Shown one piece after another: positions 30,261 through 41,199 of a stretch of 64,000 bases of DNA. A program made the position numbers and the translations under genes. Numbering within the stretch: the stretch's first letter is position 1; every line of letters starts with the position of its first letter. The stretch spans positions 558,001 to 622,000 of the forward strand of contig JBBQVK010000001.1 in assembly GCA_038211735.1 (NCBI GenBank), in the 5' to 3' direction. The notes below the pieces were generated by a model. The model worked only from the letters and a program-made list of their open reading frames with translations. It did not search any database and was not told the origin of the DNA. This stretch comes from JBBQVK01 sp038211735. Its GTDB lineage: Bacteria > Patescibacteriota > Gracilibacteria > Absconditabacterales > Absconditicoccaceae.

Positions 30261-33200
30261 ATGTTCGAGAAAAAGAGATCGTTTTCAAATAATAGAATCC
30301 CCGGCTACAAAAGCAGTGCAGGAGGATTTTCTCGCAGATTAAATAATGCGAATGCGCGGAAGTCTCGCTTACGAATTGCAGCAATGATTATAGGAGTTAT
30401 AATTCTTATTTGATGAGGACGACTTTGGGCTAACGTATTAAGCGACCTACCAAACATCAATGAAATTGAGGAATTTAAGTTCAAGCAAGCGACGGTCATT
30501 ACAGACAGGAATGGTGAGGTATTGTATAAGCTTTTTGAAGAAAATAGAGATTATGTCCCTTATGAAGATATCTCTCATTATTTTGTCGATGCTATCATTG
30601 CCACTGAAGATCAAAGATTTTGGGATAATCCTTGAGTAGACTGGAAAGGAACGATCAGAGCATGAATTACTGATCTAAGATACGGTAAATCACAGGGATG
30701 ATCGACTATTACACAACAGCTGATTAAAAATATGCTTCTTACCTCCGAAAAGAAGTTAGAAAGAAAACTCAAAGAAATAATTTTAGCTATGAAATTAAGT
30801 GGGTATATCAAAAAAGATGTCGACAAAAGATATAATAACCTTTCAAAAGCAGAGACCGACAAAAAAGTGAAAGAAAAAATCCTTGAGCTTTATTCTAATT
30901 ATATATTCTTAGGGAATAACTCATATGGGATTGAGACTGCGTCTCAGACCTATTTTGCAAAGAAAGCTGCAGATTTAACCATCCTAGAGGCGGCTGTCCT
31001 AGCTGGGATTCCGCAAGCTCCTTCAAGATATGACCCGTATACCAATAGAGAGATAGTTATGGGAGCATTACATGTTACTGATGGCGATGGGACACCTGTA
31101 GAAATGACCGATGAATTACATCAGGCAATTCTAGCCAAAATTAAAACAAGTATCGATGGAACAAATATAGCTTTCAAAAAACAGGACTCTGCTATTATAG
31201 ATTTTTTCAAAGGACTCCTCTCTTTCAAAATTAATGTTGCAGACCAAACCTATCAAGTTGACTATGTGTCTGGAAGAAAAGATACCGTCTTAGCAAGAAT
31301 GTACGAAGAGAGTTATATCACTGAAAGCGAGTTCAAACAAAGCTTCTTCGAGGGATTGACCTATGAGTTCCGCCGTGGAAAAGTACAAATCAACGCACCT
31401 CATTTCGTGTTCTGGATTATTAAGCTTCTTGAAGAAAATTATGACCCTGAGATTTTGCGTGAAGGAGGTCTGACGATTAAAACGTCGTTGGATTATCAGA
31501 TACAAAAATTGGCTGAGATGAGTATCGAAGAAAATGAATTCAGTCTCGCTAACGCGCATGCAAACAATACCGCTATGATCTATCTTGATAGTCAAAATGG
31601 TGATGTGCTGGCATATGTAGGATCCAAAGACTATTACAACGATGATATTGATGGACAAGTAGATATCATACAATCCCAAAGACAGCCTGGTTCTTCGATC
31701 AAGCCTCTGCTGTATGCATTAGGGTTTATGACGTTACCATTAACTATCGATACGCCGATGTATGATATCCCTTTTGTAATCTGAAACGATAGACCAGAAA
31801 ATGCAGATGGAACATATTTAGGTCTTACAGCACTCAAAAATGCATTAGCTTGAAGTAGAAATATTCCTGCGATCAAAATGTTCTTTGCTGTAGGAGGAGA
31901 AAAAGTATTTACTGAATTTCTAAATAAGCTTGGTATAAAATCTGTGCAGACCTGATGAGATTATTATGGGCGGCCAATCGCGATCGGTGCGGCAGAGATG
32001 CAACTGTTGGAATTAGCTACGGCGTATACTCACCTAAGCGCATTCGGAAAGCCAGCTGTGGTAAATCCACTCTTGGAGGTAAGAGCGGCTGATGGATCTA
32101 TTTTATATAAAAAACAGGTGCAGGTAGCAGATCAAGTTATCCCAAGCGGGGTAGCCTATCTTATCTGGAATATCTTGTCTGATGGAGCAAATATGCCTGC
32201 TGCATGGCTACCAACCTTCACCTATCCAGGCATTAAATTTGCAGTGAAGACCTGAACAACAAATGTAAAGAAAGGTGATCAGAAACTTCCTAGAGATGGT
32301 TGGTTAGTAACCTATACGCCATCGAAAGTGTTAGCATTCTGGGCAGGAAATACCGACGGTAGCGCACTCAGAGCAGATGCATACGGCGGATGGATTAGTA
32401 GTCCTACATGGAAGACGTTTATCACAAAGCTCAAAGAAAAGGGATTAATACAAAATGAAACTGCTTCTGAAAGAGAAGTGAAATCTGTTACTATTTCAAA
32501 AGTATCTGGAAAACTGGCAAGTTTTGACACGCCATTAGCACTTAGCCAAAAGACGCTTGCATATACAAACACTGTTCCTCTGCAAGTTGATGAGAATATC
32601 ACAAAGATACAAGTAGATATGTTGTGTAATGGACTTCCGAGCGAACTCACTCCTCCACAAGATTTGTCTGATGCATATCTTATCAAGCCAGAGACGTTCT
32701 TACCAGATCAACGCGATCAGGCAGATATTATTGAACGATGGAAGACGAAAGGAATAGAGAAGTATACCGCTGAACTTGGCTTACCTATCTACTTAGAAGA
32801 GCTTACAGGAGCATGTACCGATAGAGCTGAGATTGCGTCAGGTGGAGAGATTAGTCTCGATTTAGTACAGCCTAAAGAATGACAGCAGATCTCTAGAAAT
32901 TTCTCAGTACGACATCAGACTAAATCGCCTTTTAAGATCAAGACGATGAAACTCTATCTTGGAAGTATTGAACTAAAATCATTCAAATATAACAAAGAGT
33001 GAAATCTAATCGATATCAGTAACATCTCTATCCCACCAGAAGTCCCGGCAGGAAACTATTCACTCAAAGCAATTGTCATAGATGAGAAGTGATACTCTGA
33101 CAGCAAGACCGTCAATGTACAATTAATAGACGCCGACATCAACGCTCCATATCTTATGCAAGATAAAGTACAGGTAACAAAAAAAGCTGATAATAAGTAC

Positions 33201-33392
33201 GACGTCGTCATCCTCTTTGCGGATAATGAGTGAATCATCGCAAGCGGGACTATCAAACAAGGCGACACTACGCTCTATGAGTTCAAAGGTAACGTAGCAT
33301 ATTTCACTGTCTCTTCGTTAGGGACAATTTCTTATACGGTCACAGATAATTCTGGAAATGTTGGAAATGGGACGTGGGAGTTGAAGGAGTAA
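30261..33392 (+). CDS. Class A penicillin-binding protein (transglycosylase-transpeptidase)
   Basis: 1043 aa. Polymerises and cross-links peptidoglycan outside the membrane. Basic cytosolic tail, one TM (LRIAAMIIGVIILIGGG), GT51 domain with catalytic Glu116 in ATEDQRFWDNPGVDWKG and QGGSTITQQLIKNMLL, then the transpeptidase: Ser478 in RQPGSSIKP, the SxN motif in LAGSRNIPAIK and Lys663-Thr-Gly in VKTGTTN. The Gly of KTG, of NPGVDW and one of QGGST are UGA codons. After the usual end (about residue 760) there is a 280-residue C-terminal extension with Ig-like strands (TMKLYLGSIELKSFKYN; GTISYTVTDNSGNVGNGTW). Two bases separate its stop from that of the convergent gene at 33395. Confidence 0.95.
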
Positions 33393-33394
33393 TA

Positions 33395-35425
33395 CTACGC
33401 GTCGTCTTCCCTACGTACTAAGGGACGGATTACGCATGTATACCTGCTTTCTGAAGATATACCCAATCAATCAGCACGCACTGACAATACGCGACTTCCG
33501 CTAGCAGATGAATCTTCTGGTAGAGGAGCTAACCATATGTATCCGCTATTATAATCTCTAAAGGCTTTCCCATCGTAGAAGGATATATTTTCATCTAATC
33601 ATAAGAGCAACTTGAGCAACTGTCATCCCCTTCATAGGATGGTTACGTGATCCCCGTTAATGTCTACTCTATTATCTACCTCGTTTGCAAAAGGTAGTTC
33701 TGACAAGGAGCTAAGCACATCATCAACCTGAGGTAAAAGCGTGGGATAATTCTTATCTATTTTTTTCAGAGCTATATAATTAAACACATCGCTTGCCTTA
33801 TGGTCGAATCTAATAATATAAGATTTTTTGTCGCGATTTTTTTCATTATAATTCTTTTTGTAAATGTCAGGAGAAATAGCGGTTTCATCTATTTGTTCTG
33901 CGGATAAGTTATCGTATGCCCACGGAATCCCTCCTATAACTATAGCGTCTTCTTCATAAGATACCGCATCAATAAGTTTCTTGTTTTTTAGGGTTAGCGA
34001 TCATGTTTCATCTAAGTATCTAAGAGCTCGCAGTTTACGTTGCAAGATTAGTTCCGACTTGCCCTTATCTTCTTGTGGTCCTATAATTGGAGTCATTAAT
34101 CTTTCATGTTCTATTTCATCAATTTCTTTCTGAAGGGATTCTTGGGTTAAAATTTTAATGATCTCGTCTCTTTTTCAAGAATAGAGATCTTTCACCTGCT
34201 CAAAAACTGTCGAATACTCCACTGGAGAGATTTCTATACGTAAACTTTCCTCTCTTATTCCCGTGCTAGAAATCAATTCTACTTTGTAATACGTTCTCTT
34301 TTCAGGTTCTGCAGCCTTGTTAGATGGCTGTATTTGACAGTAGTATTTTATTGTAGATTTATCATTTCAATTCTTGATTTCAGTCACTGAAAAACATCTT
34401 CGTTGAAGGTCTAGTATTTTTTCAATAGCTTTTGTTTTTTTGTTTTCAAAAGATATTTTCACTACTTCATATTCAGTTCTTTTGCGTAGAATTGGTTCGA
34501 TAGTATCTCTAATTGTTTCTTCGAGTTTCTTTTCTTCTAGTGCAAACAATAATGGATCGTTTTTATTCAAAAAAACGAATGACGATTGGATTCATGCTTT
34601 TGTATCTCCCTCTAACTTAGAGTTTTTGGTAAGTTCTTTTTTTACAACAAATAGTCCTTCGGTAGCATCTAGATACTCTTCATAGGTATTTACTACTCTC
34701 TTTGTCCTGAGTTCAAGTGCAAAAATTCTGTTATATGATTTCGTATACTCTTGGAGAAGTTTTTCTGAAGATGGATCTTTGGGATCTAGCATGAGTTCGC
34801 TTGGCAAACAAAGATCGTTTTTTATCTCTTCGCAAAGCTGCAACTGGGCTTTCTTATTGGCTAATTCCGCTTTGAAGGTTGCAATAAGTGCTGGAGTATC
34901 TTCTATTTTATCTTGGGTAATAATACCTTGCTCAACAGAAAATTTATTCAATAGATTGTTGAGAACTTTTTTCTGTACTCCAGGTTCTAGTCCTTGGACA
35001 ATACTATAGATCTCATCATAGTTCTTTTGGTTAAATTCTTCAAACTCTTCTTCGCCAATAATTCATTTGTTCTTTCAAAATCTCCCAACAAACAAAATCA
35101 CTAAAATGGTCTTTCGTAGCTCACGCACACTTGCATGTATCATCTCTGCTATCTTCCCAATCGGTCCAGACTCACTGAAGTAATAAGCAGGAACAAAGTT
35201 GCTTTCATATTCATACAGTTCAGCCTGTTCACGTAAAAGCGCTAATTTTTGATCAAGATAAGTTCTATCATAACGCGTATCAACTGGTTTCGGATTTTCT
35301 CAAACCACAGAAACAAGATCGTTGATGACCTCTTGCCTATTGTTCTCGGCGTTGTTACTACTACCTGACGTAATATCCTCAGACCAATCTGAGTCAACTA
35401 CCGACTTCTTACTAAACCGTCCCAT
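33395..35425 (-). CDS. Large hypothetical protein with lectin-like C-terminus
   Basis: 676 aa, ATG 35425 to TAG 33395, joined through at least eight UGA codons. Soluble, no signal peptide. The N-terminal and middle parts are helical and highly charged (YLDQKLALLREQAELYEYES; ELANKKAQLQLCEEIKNDLC; RDTIEPILRKRTEYEVVKIS). The C-terminal 130 residues change character: YIIRFDHKASDVFNYIALKK, then YIWLAPLPEDSSASGSRVLS and SSESRYTCVIRP, resembling the end of FISUMP or C-type-lectin-like modules (FWL...GvRCV). No confident family. Confidence 0.75.
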
Positions 35426-35593
35426 ACCCTCATTTCATAAAGATAAAAATAAAGATAAAGTTATAAGTAACAATATTATATACCTATATCTATATTTGTC
35501 AATAATTTGCTGACAGAGCAATTTACTGAAAATCCCTTCTAGAAAGGATTCTAAACACTTGAAACAACAAACTAAAGAAAAGATAAAAATCTA

Positions 35594-35623
35594 TTGACTT
35601 ATATTATAAAATAGTTATATAGT
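35594..35623 (+). promoter_or_regulatory. Promoter of the 35.6-35.9 kb RNA
   Basis: TTGACT (35594-35599), 18-bp spacer, TATAGT (35618-35623) in an otherwise gene-free stretch, with structured sequence starting directly downstream. Confidence 0.6.
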
Positions 35624-35629
35624 GTGAGT

Positions 35630-35930
35630 CAAAAAACCTGGGGCGCCATCTACTGGACACCCCGTAAAACCCAAAAAATTTTTATGCATCTGATCACGAG
35701 ACTCATTCTGTATGATTAGCCCGTCAGGGCTAAGATATACAAAACTAAAACTTGCTGACCATAACAATGGGCGGTCAGCAAGTTAAAGCGCCCAGCAGAG
35801 TTAAATTATTTATTCCGACCGACCAGCCAAAAATTGGTGCCAGCTACTCACTATTATTCCGTGAGTGCGACAAGGGCTTATGGTCAGGTTGGAAATCACA
35901 GAAATGCCGGCGTATTCTGCCGGCATTTTT
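35630..35930 (+). ncRNA. Probable structured non-coding RNA, about 300 nt
   Basis: Bounded by a promoter (35594-35623) and an intrinsic terminator. Perfect hairpins inside: TTAGCCC-GTCA-GGGCTAA (35716-35733), a 12-bp stem 35749-35760 with 35773-35784, ACTCAC..GTGAGT near 35850-35870, and the terminator AAATGCCGGC..GCCGGCATTT plus TTTTT (35902-35930). GGGGCGCC near 35641 can also pair with GCGCCC near 35789. G+C is clearly higher than in neighbouring spacers. An open frame (ATG 35767, 59 codons) exists but it runs through two hairpins and the terminator, so I doubt it is coding. No match to tmRNA, RNase P, 6S, SRP or a riboswitch that I know. Confidence 0.65.
35902..35930 (+). terminator. Intrinsic terminator of the ncRNA
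   Basis: 10-bp stem AAATGCCGGC / GCCGGCATTT, 7-nt loop, run of T. Confidence 0.88.
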
Positions 35931-36104
35931 CGTTGTAGAAAGATAACCTAAATAGAATCCTTAGGCTCTTAAAGGAAATGACAAAATTTGACAGACGTAA
36001 TATGTCCAGTATAATTACCTATACTAACTTTAACGCTGATGTAGTACATGTGATTATTTGTTAAGAAAGATAAAGATATAATAAAACCCGGTTCGTATAC
36101 CGAA

Positions 36105-37049
36105 ATGCACTTTTCAATAATCGAAGAAGAATTTAATAAATTGTTCAATAGTTACGATATCAATGATGTTGATCAACCGTTTTTTGATTTCGGCTTCAAG
36201 TATAAGTTCCTAAGTAACCTAAGAAAAGAGATGTGATTAGCAGAACAACAGTTCGATCCTAAAAAGACCAGTGAGATTTCTAAGCAATTAGTATTGTTTT
36301 TGAAAGACAAAGGATATAAGCCATACGAGCTAGTAAAGATTATGTCCTCTTTTGAAGACACACTTCATTACGTTAGAGTGACTGAGCAACAAATGAGTGA
36401 AACCACGCAGAAGGTGCTCAACAATGTGGCCACTATGGAAGGGATTAATGAGTCATCAAAGAACGAAGTAATCAGAGTGCTAGAAAGTAAGTTGTCGCAG
36501 TATGGAAAAAATGAACAAAAAGAAACAGATCTTCTAAAGTATGCAACTCCATGATATGTAGAGTTATACAAAGCATATAAAGAGAAAGGGATGGCCAAAG
36601 AACTTGAAGCGATGCAAGATATTCAATTTGTCAAAAATGAACAAGGTATGATCGATTGTCACTTTAAATCCTTGGGTATTTATATTTCTCAAAAGCTAAG
36701 AACTCAATCAACTCGACCTGAATCTAAAGACAAAATGTCCTCATTTGAGTGATTATATAGCTATCCCTCTACTAGCGATTTAGATAAATTACTCGCTGTC
36801 TGTCCATGAGATACAGTTAATGTAAATGCCGCAATACTTAATAGGATTTTAAATGTGCGTCGGTTATACATAAAAGAGTCTTTCGATCATCCGCCAACTA
36901 TATATGGGGTCAATTGAACTATAGGAGATAACGTATGTGTATGAAAAACCCATATGAACCAAAATTATCGTGCAGATACTTTCTGAGTAAGATATGATGA
37001 TAAAAAATCTCCTTCAAATAGTTCAGCTGATAAGCGTGGGTTTATATAA
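36105..37049 (+). CDS. Hypothetical protein, 314 aa
   Basis: ATG 36105 to TAA 37049 with many UGA codons. Mostly helical and charged (FFDFGFKYKFLSNLRKEMGL; SEISKQLVLFLKDKGYKPYE; LHYVRVTEQQMSETTQKVLN), with a C-terminal beta-rich part (GVNGTIGDNVCVGKTHMNQN, then YRADTFGVRYDDK). No signal peptide or known motif. It follows the ncRNA on the same strand, 175 bp after its terminator. Confidence 0.7.
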
Positions 37050-37063
37050 TCTTTTGCTTGTTA

Positions 37064-37945
37064 TTAGTTCACCACCTTTTTCTCCATTCGCATCCGCGTA
37101 TTTCTCGCGCCTTTCCAGCCGATATCAGTTAGTGTTCAGTCTTGTTGGACATAGCCTTGTTGCGCGACAATAAATCATCCCAGACGAGCTAACTGTTGCA
37201 ACTCGTAAAGCGTAAACATATGGTAATGTCTATGAAACTTTTTATGATTATTTTTATAGTCAGGATCTTTTCGAGGAATCATGAGATCGTTTCGTCATCG
37301 ACGTGGAGCGACGAGCGATCTTGCTCATGCGCATAGCTGTTGTCGTCGATAACGTTGGAGAAATCGTGAAGAGTAGGATCGATTTACCATCAGGAAAATT
37401 CAATCTCGTTTTAGTGCTCTGTATACTTGCGAGAAGAATTGTTGTCTTTGTTTTGGGCTCATAAGGTGCTGGACGCTCGCTATGCCTACGATAATATCGA
37501 CTGACTCCTGCTCAACTCCGCTCATATAATGGAGCATCTCATCGACCACCCACTTTCCTATAGGATAGATTTTTTTGGCTTGAGTTATCATACCAGGAGC
37601 TATATCGACACCAGTATAATCGATGTTTAGAAATGTATTTTCTTTTAATGAGTTATAAAATCTCCCGGTTCCGCATCACATATCGAGCACTGAACACTCT
37701 TGAAGATCTCCTTTGGGTGTAAGATGATCGCTTTGATAGAGTTCTATAGCTTGCATCAAGTAAGTAAATTCTGGTCGAGCTTTTTCTCTCGTATTTCCAA
37801 AATGTTCTGCTTGGTCGCTATAGCAGTCGATAAGTTTTTGGTTAGGGTCTTTTATTTTTGGCCTTACTGGAATTTTTGGTCCTGTTGGACTTGTTGATCC
37901 GGTTGGCTTTTGTGACCTTGTTGTTACGGTTGTTTTTATTGGCAT
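37064..37945 (-). CDS. Class I SAM-dependent methyltransferase, Trm9/ABH8-like
   Basis: 293 aa, ATG 37945 to TAA 37064. Motif I is VLDMGCGTGRFYN (first Gly is UGA), motif II NIDYTGVDIAPGMI, post-I block IGKWVVDEM, motif IV VDIIVGIASVQHLMSP, then FFSQVYRALK. The distal part HRHYHMFTLYELQQLARLGG resembles the Trm9/ALKBH8 tRNA wobble-uridine methyltransferases, where a Y-x-F-x-E-x2-x-L segment follows the core. The C-terminal tail is basic. Because trhO also modifies wobble U, a tRNA substrate is plausible but unproven. Confidence 0.8.
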
Positions 37946-37982
37946 AGAAGTGTTATATCAGAAAATCTAGTAAAGTAACATC

Positions 37983-38984
37983 TTAGAAATCAAACCCAAC
38001 TGGAAGTTTCAGTTCTTCTTCTGCGTGGTATCAGCCTTTCTGGAGCAAAGTACGTTCGTCCACTTCGTATGAGTTTCCGTCCAACATAACGTTCTTGTAG
38101 TGCAGCAAATACAGCATTACTCCTAGGGTTATGTGGACGTCATTTTTGCAATACTCTTTCACTTTGGTGAGAAGTTTTTCGTTACCTGTTTTTTTGTAAT
38201 CTAGTAAGAGCTGTTGTCACTCCATTCCTGAACTTAATGTTTTGCCTATTCCAAGAAATGTTTCGGAAACATTATTGAGACTCATTCTCCTTCCCGTAAG
38301 TTTTCGCAAAAGCAGAAATGGATCCAAACTTTTCATTTGTAACTGTAAAAGCGCGTCTTCTCCATAATCAATATTGTCTAGCAATACAGGATTGTCGAAA
38401 CCGATACTGTTATATCAGATAATTCGTCCATCGAAGTTGAGCAGATAGTCCGCATATTTTTTTGCAGAATCTGCGTCGACATATCTATAAGGAAGTTTTC
38501 CATCTTCCAATAGTTCGTCGCTCGTAGTAATACTGTATGCCATTTCGAAGAACTGATTACGAATTCCACTTCACATCGTAGTTTCTATATCATAGATTAC
38601 ATAAGGCTTCCCAGCTATTTCGTGATATTTTCCTTCGCGATACTCTTGCAATAGTGTTTCAAATAAAGATCTATTTGAAGTTATTGATCTCATGACTTGG
38701 ACGTCTTTGAGAAGATTATGAATACGACTAATTCACTCTTGATCGCAACACAACTCTATTTTTTCTTTTTCATCGACCAAACTAAATCCGTTGTTCGGTT
38801 GGCGTTGCACTCTAAATGCTGGTTTATTTCCGTCGAAAAAATATGCACGTTGTGCATCTTCCAATGTCTTTTGCATAAACTGTTGGAAGTATTGAAAATT
38901 TTGTCTGGTATAAAGCGTTTTTAGATTCGCAAAAAAATTGGTGTTAAGCTGTAGGAGTTCATCCACGCTAAGTTGTTTGTACAT
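37983..38984 (-). CDS. DnaQ-like (DEDD) 3'-5' exonuclease
   Basis: 333 aa, ATG 38984 to TAA 37983. The exonuclease core starts near residue 125: Exo I KPYVIYDIETTMGSG with Asp and Glu, Exo II DGRIIGYNSIGFDNPVL, Exo III YCKNDVHITLGVMLYLLHY (DEDDy-like). The N-terminal 115 residues are helical (LNTNFFANLKTLYTRQNFQY) without recognised motifs. A UGA supplies the Gly of IIGYNS. Role in DNA or RNA 3'-end trimming; the partner is unknown. It lies 37 bp upstream of the methyltransferase gene on the same strand. Confidence 0.85.
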
Positions 38985-39285
38985 ATCCTGAAATAAGAAA
39001 GCAAAAAGGTGACTGATGGATAGTAAAGGATGAGTTATTGGTACACATCACGGCGGAAGATAAGGGCATGTTGTCAAAATCTAGATAGACGTCGGCAAGG
39101 TCTGGAAATTTGGCGTATATACTCCGTTCTTTCTATGAGCATATCTATTTCTCCTAGCTTTTCCATCCTAGCTTTTCCATCCTCATTTCTCCAATAAACT
39201 TACCTGAAAGGGATGTTGCAATTTGAATAAGAAACTATATATATCATATTATTCTGTTTATGTCAATTTACATTTACTAAATTTG
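38985..39285. other. Intergenic region with 14-bp tandem repeat
   Basis: 300 bp between the divergent exonuclease and membrane-fusion-protein genes. CCTAGCTTTTCCAT is repeated exactly twice in tandem (39153-39166, 39167-39180). A 43-codon minus-strand frame starts inside the repeat (MEKLGEIDMLIERTEYIRQI) but has no other support. Confidence 0.45.
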
Positions 39286-41100
39286 ATGAATAAGAGATAT
39301 ATGCGACGAGGACTTATTGTGGTCGCTGTGTTAGCGATACTTTTCTGGTTCAAGTGAAAATCTGCTACGCCAGAAGTAGTCGAAGTGGCTCCAGAAAAAA
39401 CACCCTTTATAATACAAACATCGAGCGTGAAAGAGTTACGTTCGACGTCAGATATTGTAAAATACAGTAAGTTGGTAGGAGCACAAGAGATAACGATCTC
39501 TAGTAAAGTCTCATGAAAGATTATTTCGTTGCCTCTTCTAGCCGGAGAAAAAGTTCGCAAAAACGAACCGATCGTACAACTTGAAGATTCGAACGCATCA
39601 GCTACATATCAACAACAAAGAGCAAAGGTTCAGCTCGCCAGCGCGCGTAGTGCTTATAACCTTACCGTAACACAGATCAATCAATCGATCACTGATGCAA
39701 GTACCGCTCTCCAACAAGCAAAAACACAGTATGCTGCAATAAGTCAAAAGAATTGAAGTACAGCCGCATTGCAAGTTGGCCAGTTGAGTGCACAAGTAGA
39801 CAAAGCACAACTCGACTATCAGACACTACTAACATCTAATCAACAAACAGTACAGAACTTTATCTCAACAGCGAAAAATATTGCTAAAGAGATTGAGCTA
39901 CTTTACCAAGATATTACTCTAACGGCAGATCAAATTCTTGGTGTGAGTGATCTGCATAAACAATCGAACGATTATTTTGAAAATAGTTTAGGTGCACAAA
40001 ATAGCTCGACAAGACGCGATGCACAAAGCGAGTTGAGAGCATTGCTTAACGAAGAGGAGATGTTTAACGATACAGGGTTACAATATACTAGCACGACGCT
40101 TGTCACAAATTTACAAATTTTAAAACAGAACCTCCAACTTCTCAGTCCACTTCTAGATAAGATGGAAACAATGTTCCAATACACTCATTCTACAAGCTCT
40201 ATCTCACAAGCACAAATTGATGGATATATGTGATTAATAGACGGTTTCCAGGCACAACTCCAAGGACAAGCAACTGCGATTACTGCGCAGATCAATGGAA
40301 TGGAATCATTCCTTGCTACTTACAAAAACAATGAAACGTCCGCACAACAGCAAGTACAGATCATTCAACAACAAGGAAAGATAACCGAAAGCACACTAGG
40401 AGATAACGCAACACTCGCTCGTCTACAAACAGAAAGAGCTCAACAAGCATATAATAACGTATTAGAGATCAAGAATCAAAGCTTAGCGACAGCACAAAAT
40501 GGAGTCGATCAAGCACAGATCGCTCTCAATGAAGCGACAGACCTTCTAGAGAGGTTTGAAGTAACGTCTCCAATCGATGGAACGATCGGTGAACTATTTG
40601 TGGATGAATGACAAGAAGTGAATATCTGAACTCCCCTTGCGACTATAAGCAATAACGGTGCCCAGAAGATTGAAATCTCGCTAACTCAAGAAGAGAGAGA
40701 GTTCTTGGATATCGGGCAAGAAGTAGTGGTGCACAATCACGGCAATGATATAACCGGGATACTAACTTCTGTAAGTAAGCAAGCGGGAGGAAATTTCACC
40801 TACAAAGCAATAATAGAATTAACAGAAGATATAGATCTCCTCTGAGATTTAGTAAGTGTAGACATCCAAGTAAGCACAAAACTTCCTTTGATACCACTCA
40901 ACGTCGTCACTATTCTAAATAGTAATGAGTGATTAATTAATACACGAGAAAATGGCGCGATCAAACCACTCAGAGTAATGCTCGGGAAAGTGCGATGAGA
41001 ATCAGTAGAGATTAAGACTCAACTTGAAGATAATCTAGTCGTCATCCTCTCAGATATAAATAACTATAATCCGACAATCAACACACTCAAAGTAAAATAG
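39286..41100 (+). CDS. RND/HlyD-type periplasmic adaptor (membrane fusion protein)
   Basis: 604 aa. N-terminal TM anchor (RRGLIVVAVLAILFWFKG), barrel-sandwich/lipoyl half VGAQEITISSKVSGKIISLP then LLAGEKVRKNEPIVQLED, a very long Gln/Ala/Ser-rich coiled-coil hairpin (about residues 110-430: AYNLTVTQINQSITDASTAL; LQTERAQQAYNNVLEIKNQS), the second lipoyl half FEVTSPIDGTIGELFVDEGQ, then beta-barrel (LATISNNGAQKIEISLTQEE). Couples an inner-membrane RND pump to export. The transporter gene follows 99 bp downstream. The coiled coil is longer than in typical AcrA/MacA proteins (about 380 aa total), perhaps adapted to a wall without an outer membrane. Confidence 0.9.
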
Positions 41101-41199
41101 TAAAACACATACCTCTATAGCTCAAATAACTATTTATAATTAAAAATAGTTTGCGATCTATAATGTCTATCGCTTCACTTCTCTCTCAATACCGTGTAC

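Noticed and set aside
35767..35946. 59-codon ORF inside the 35.6-35.9 kb structured region
   Set aside because: It crosses part of a 12-bp hairpin, another stem and the intrinsic terminator, and the peptide resembles nothing. An RNA gene explains the region better.
39036..39166. 43-codon minus-strand ORF starting in the 14-bp repeat
   Set aside because: Too short, no motif, and its start is created by the tandem repeat.
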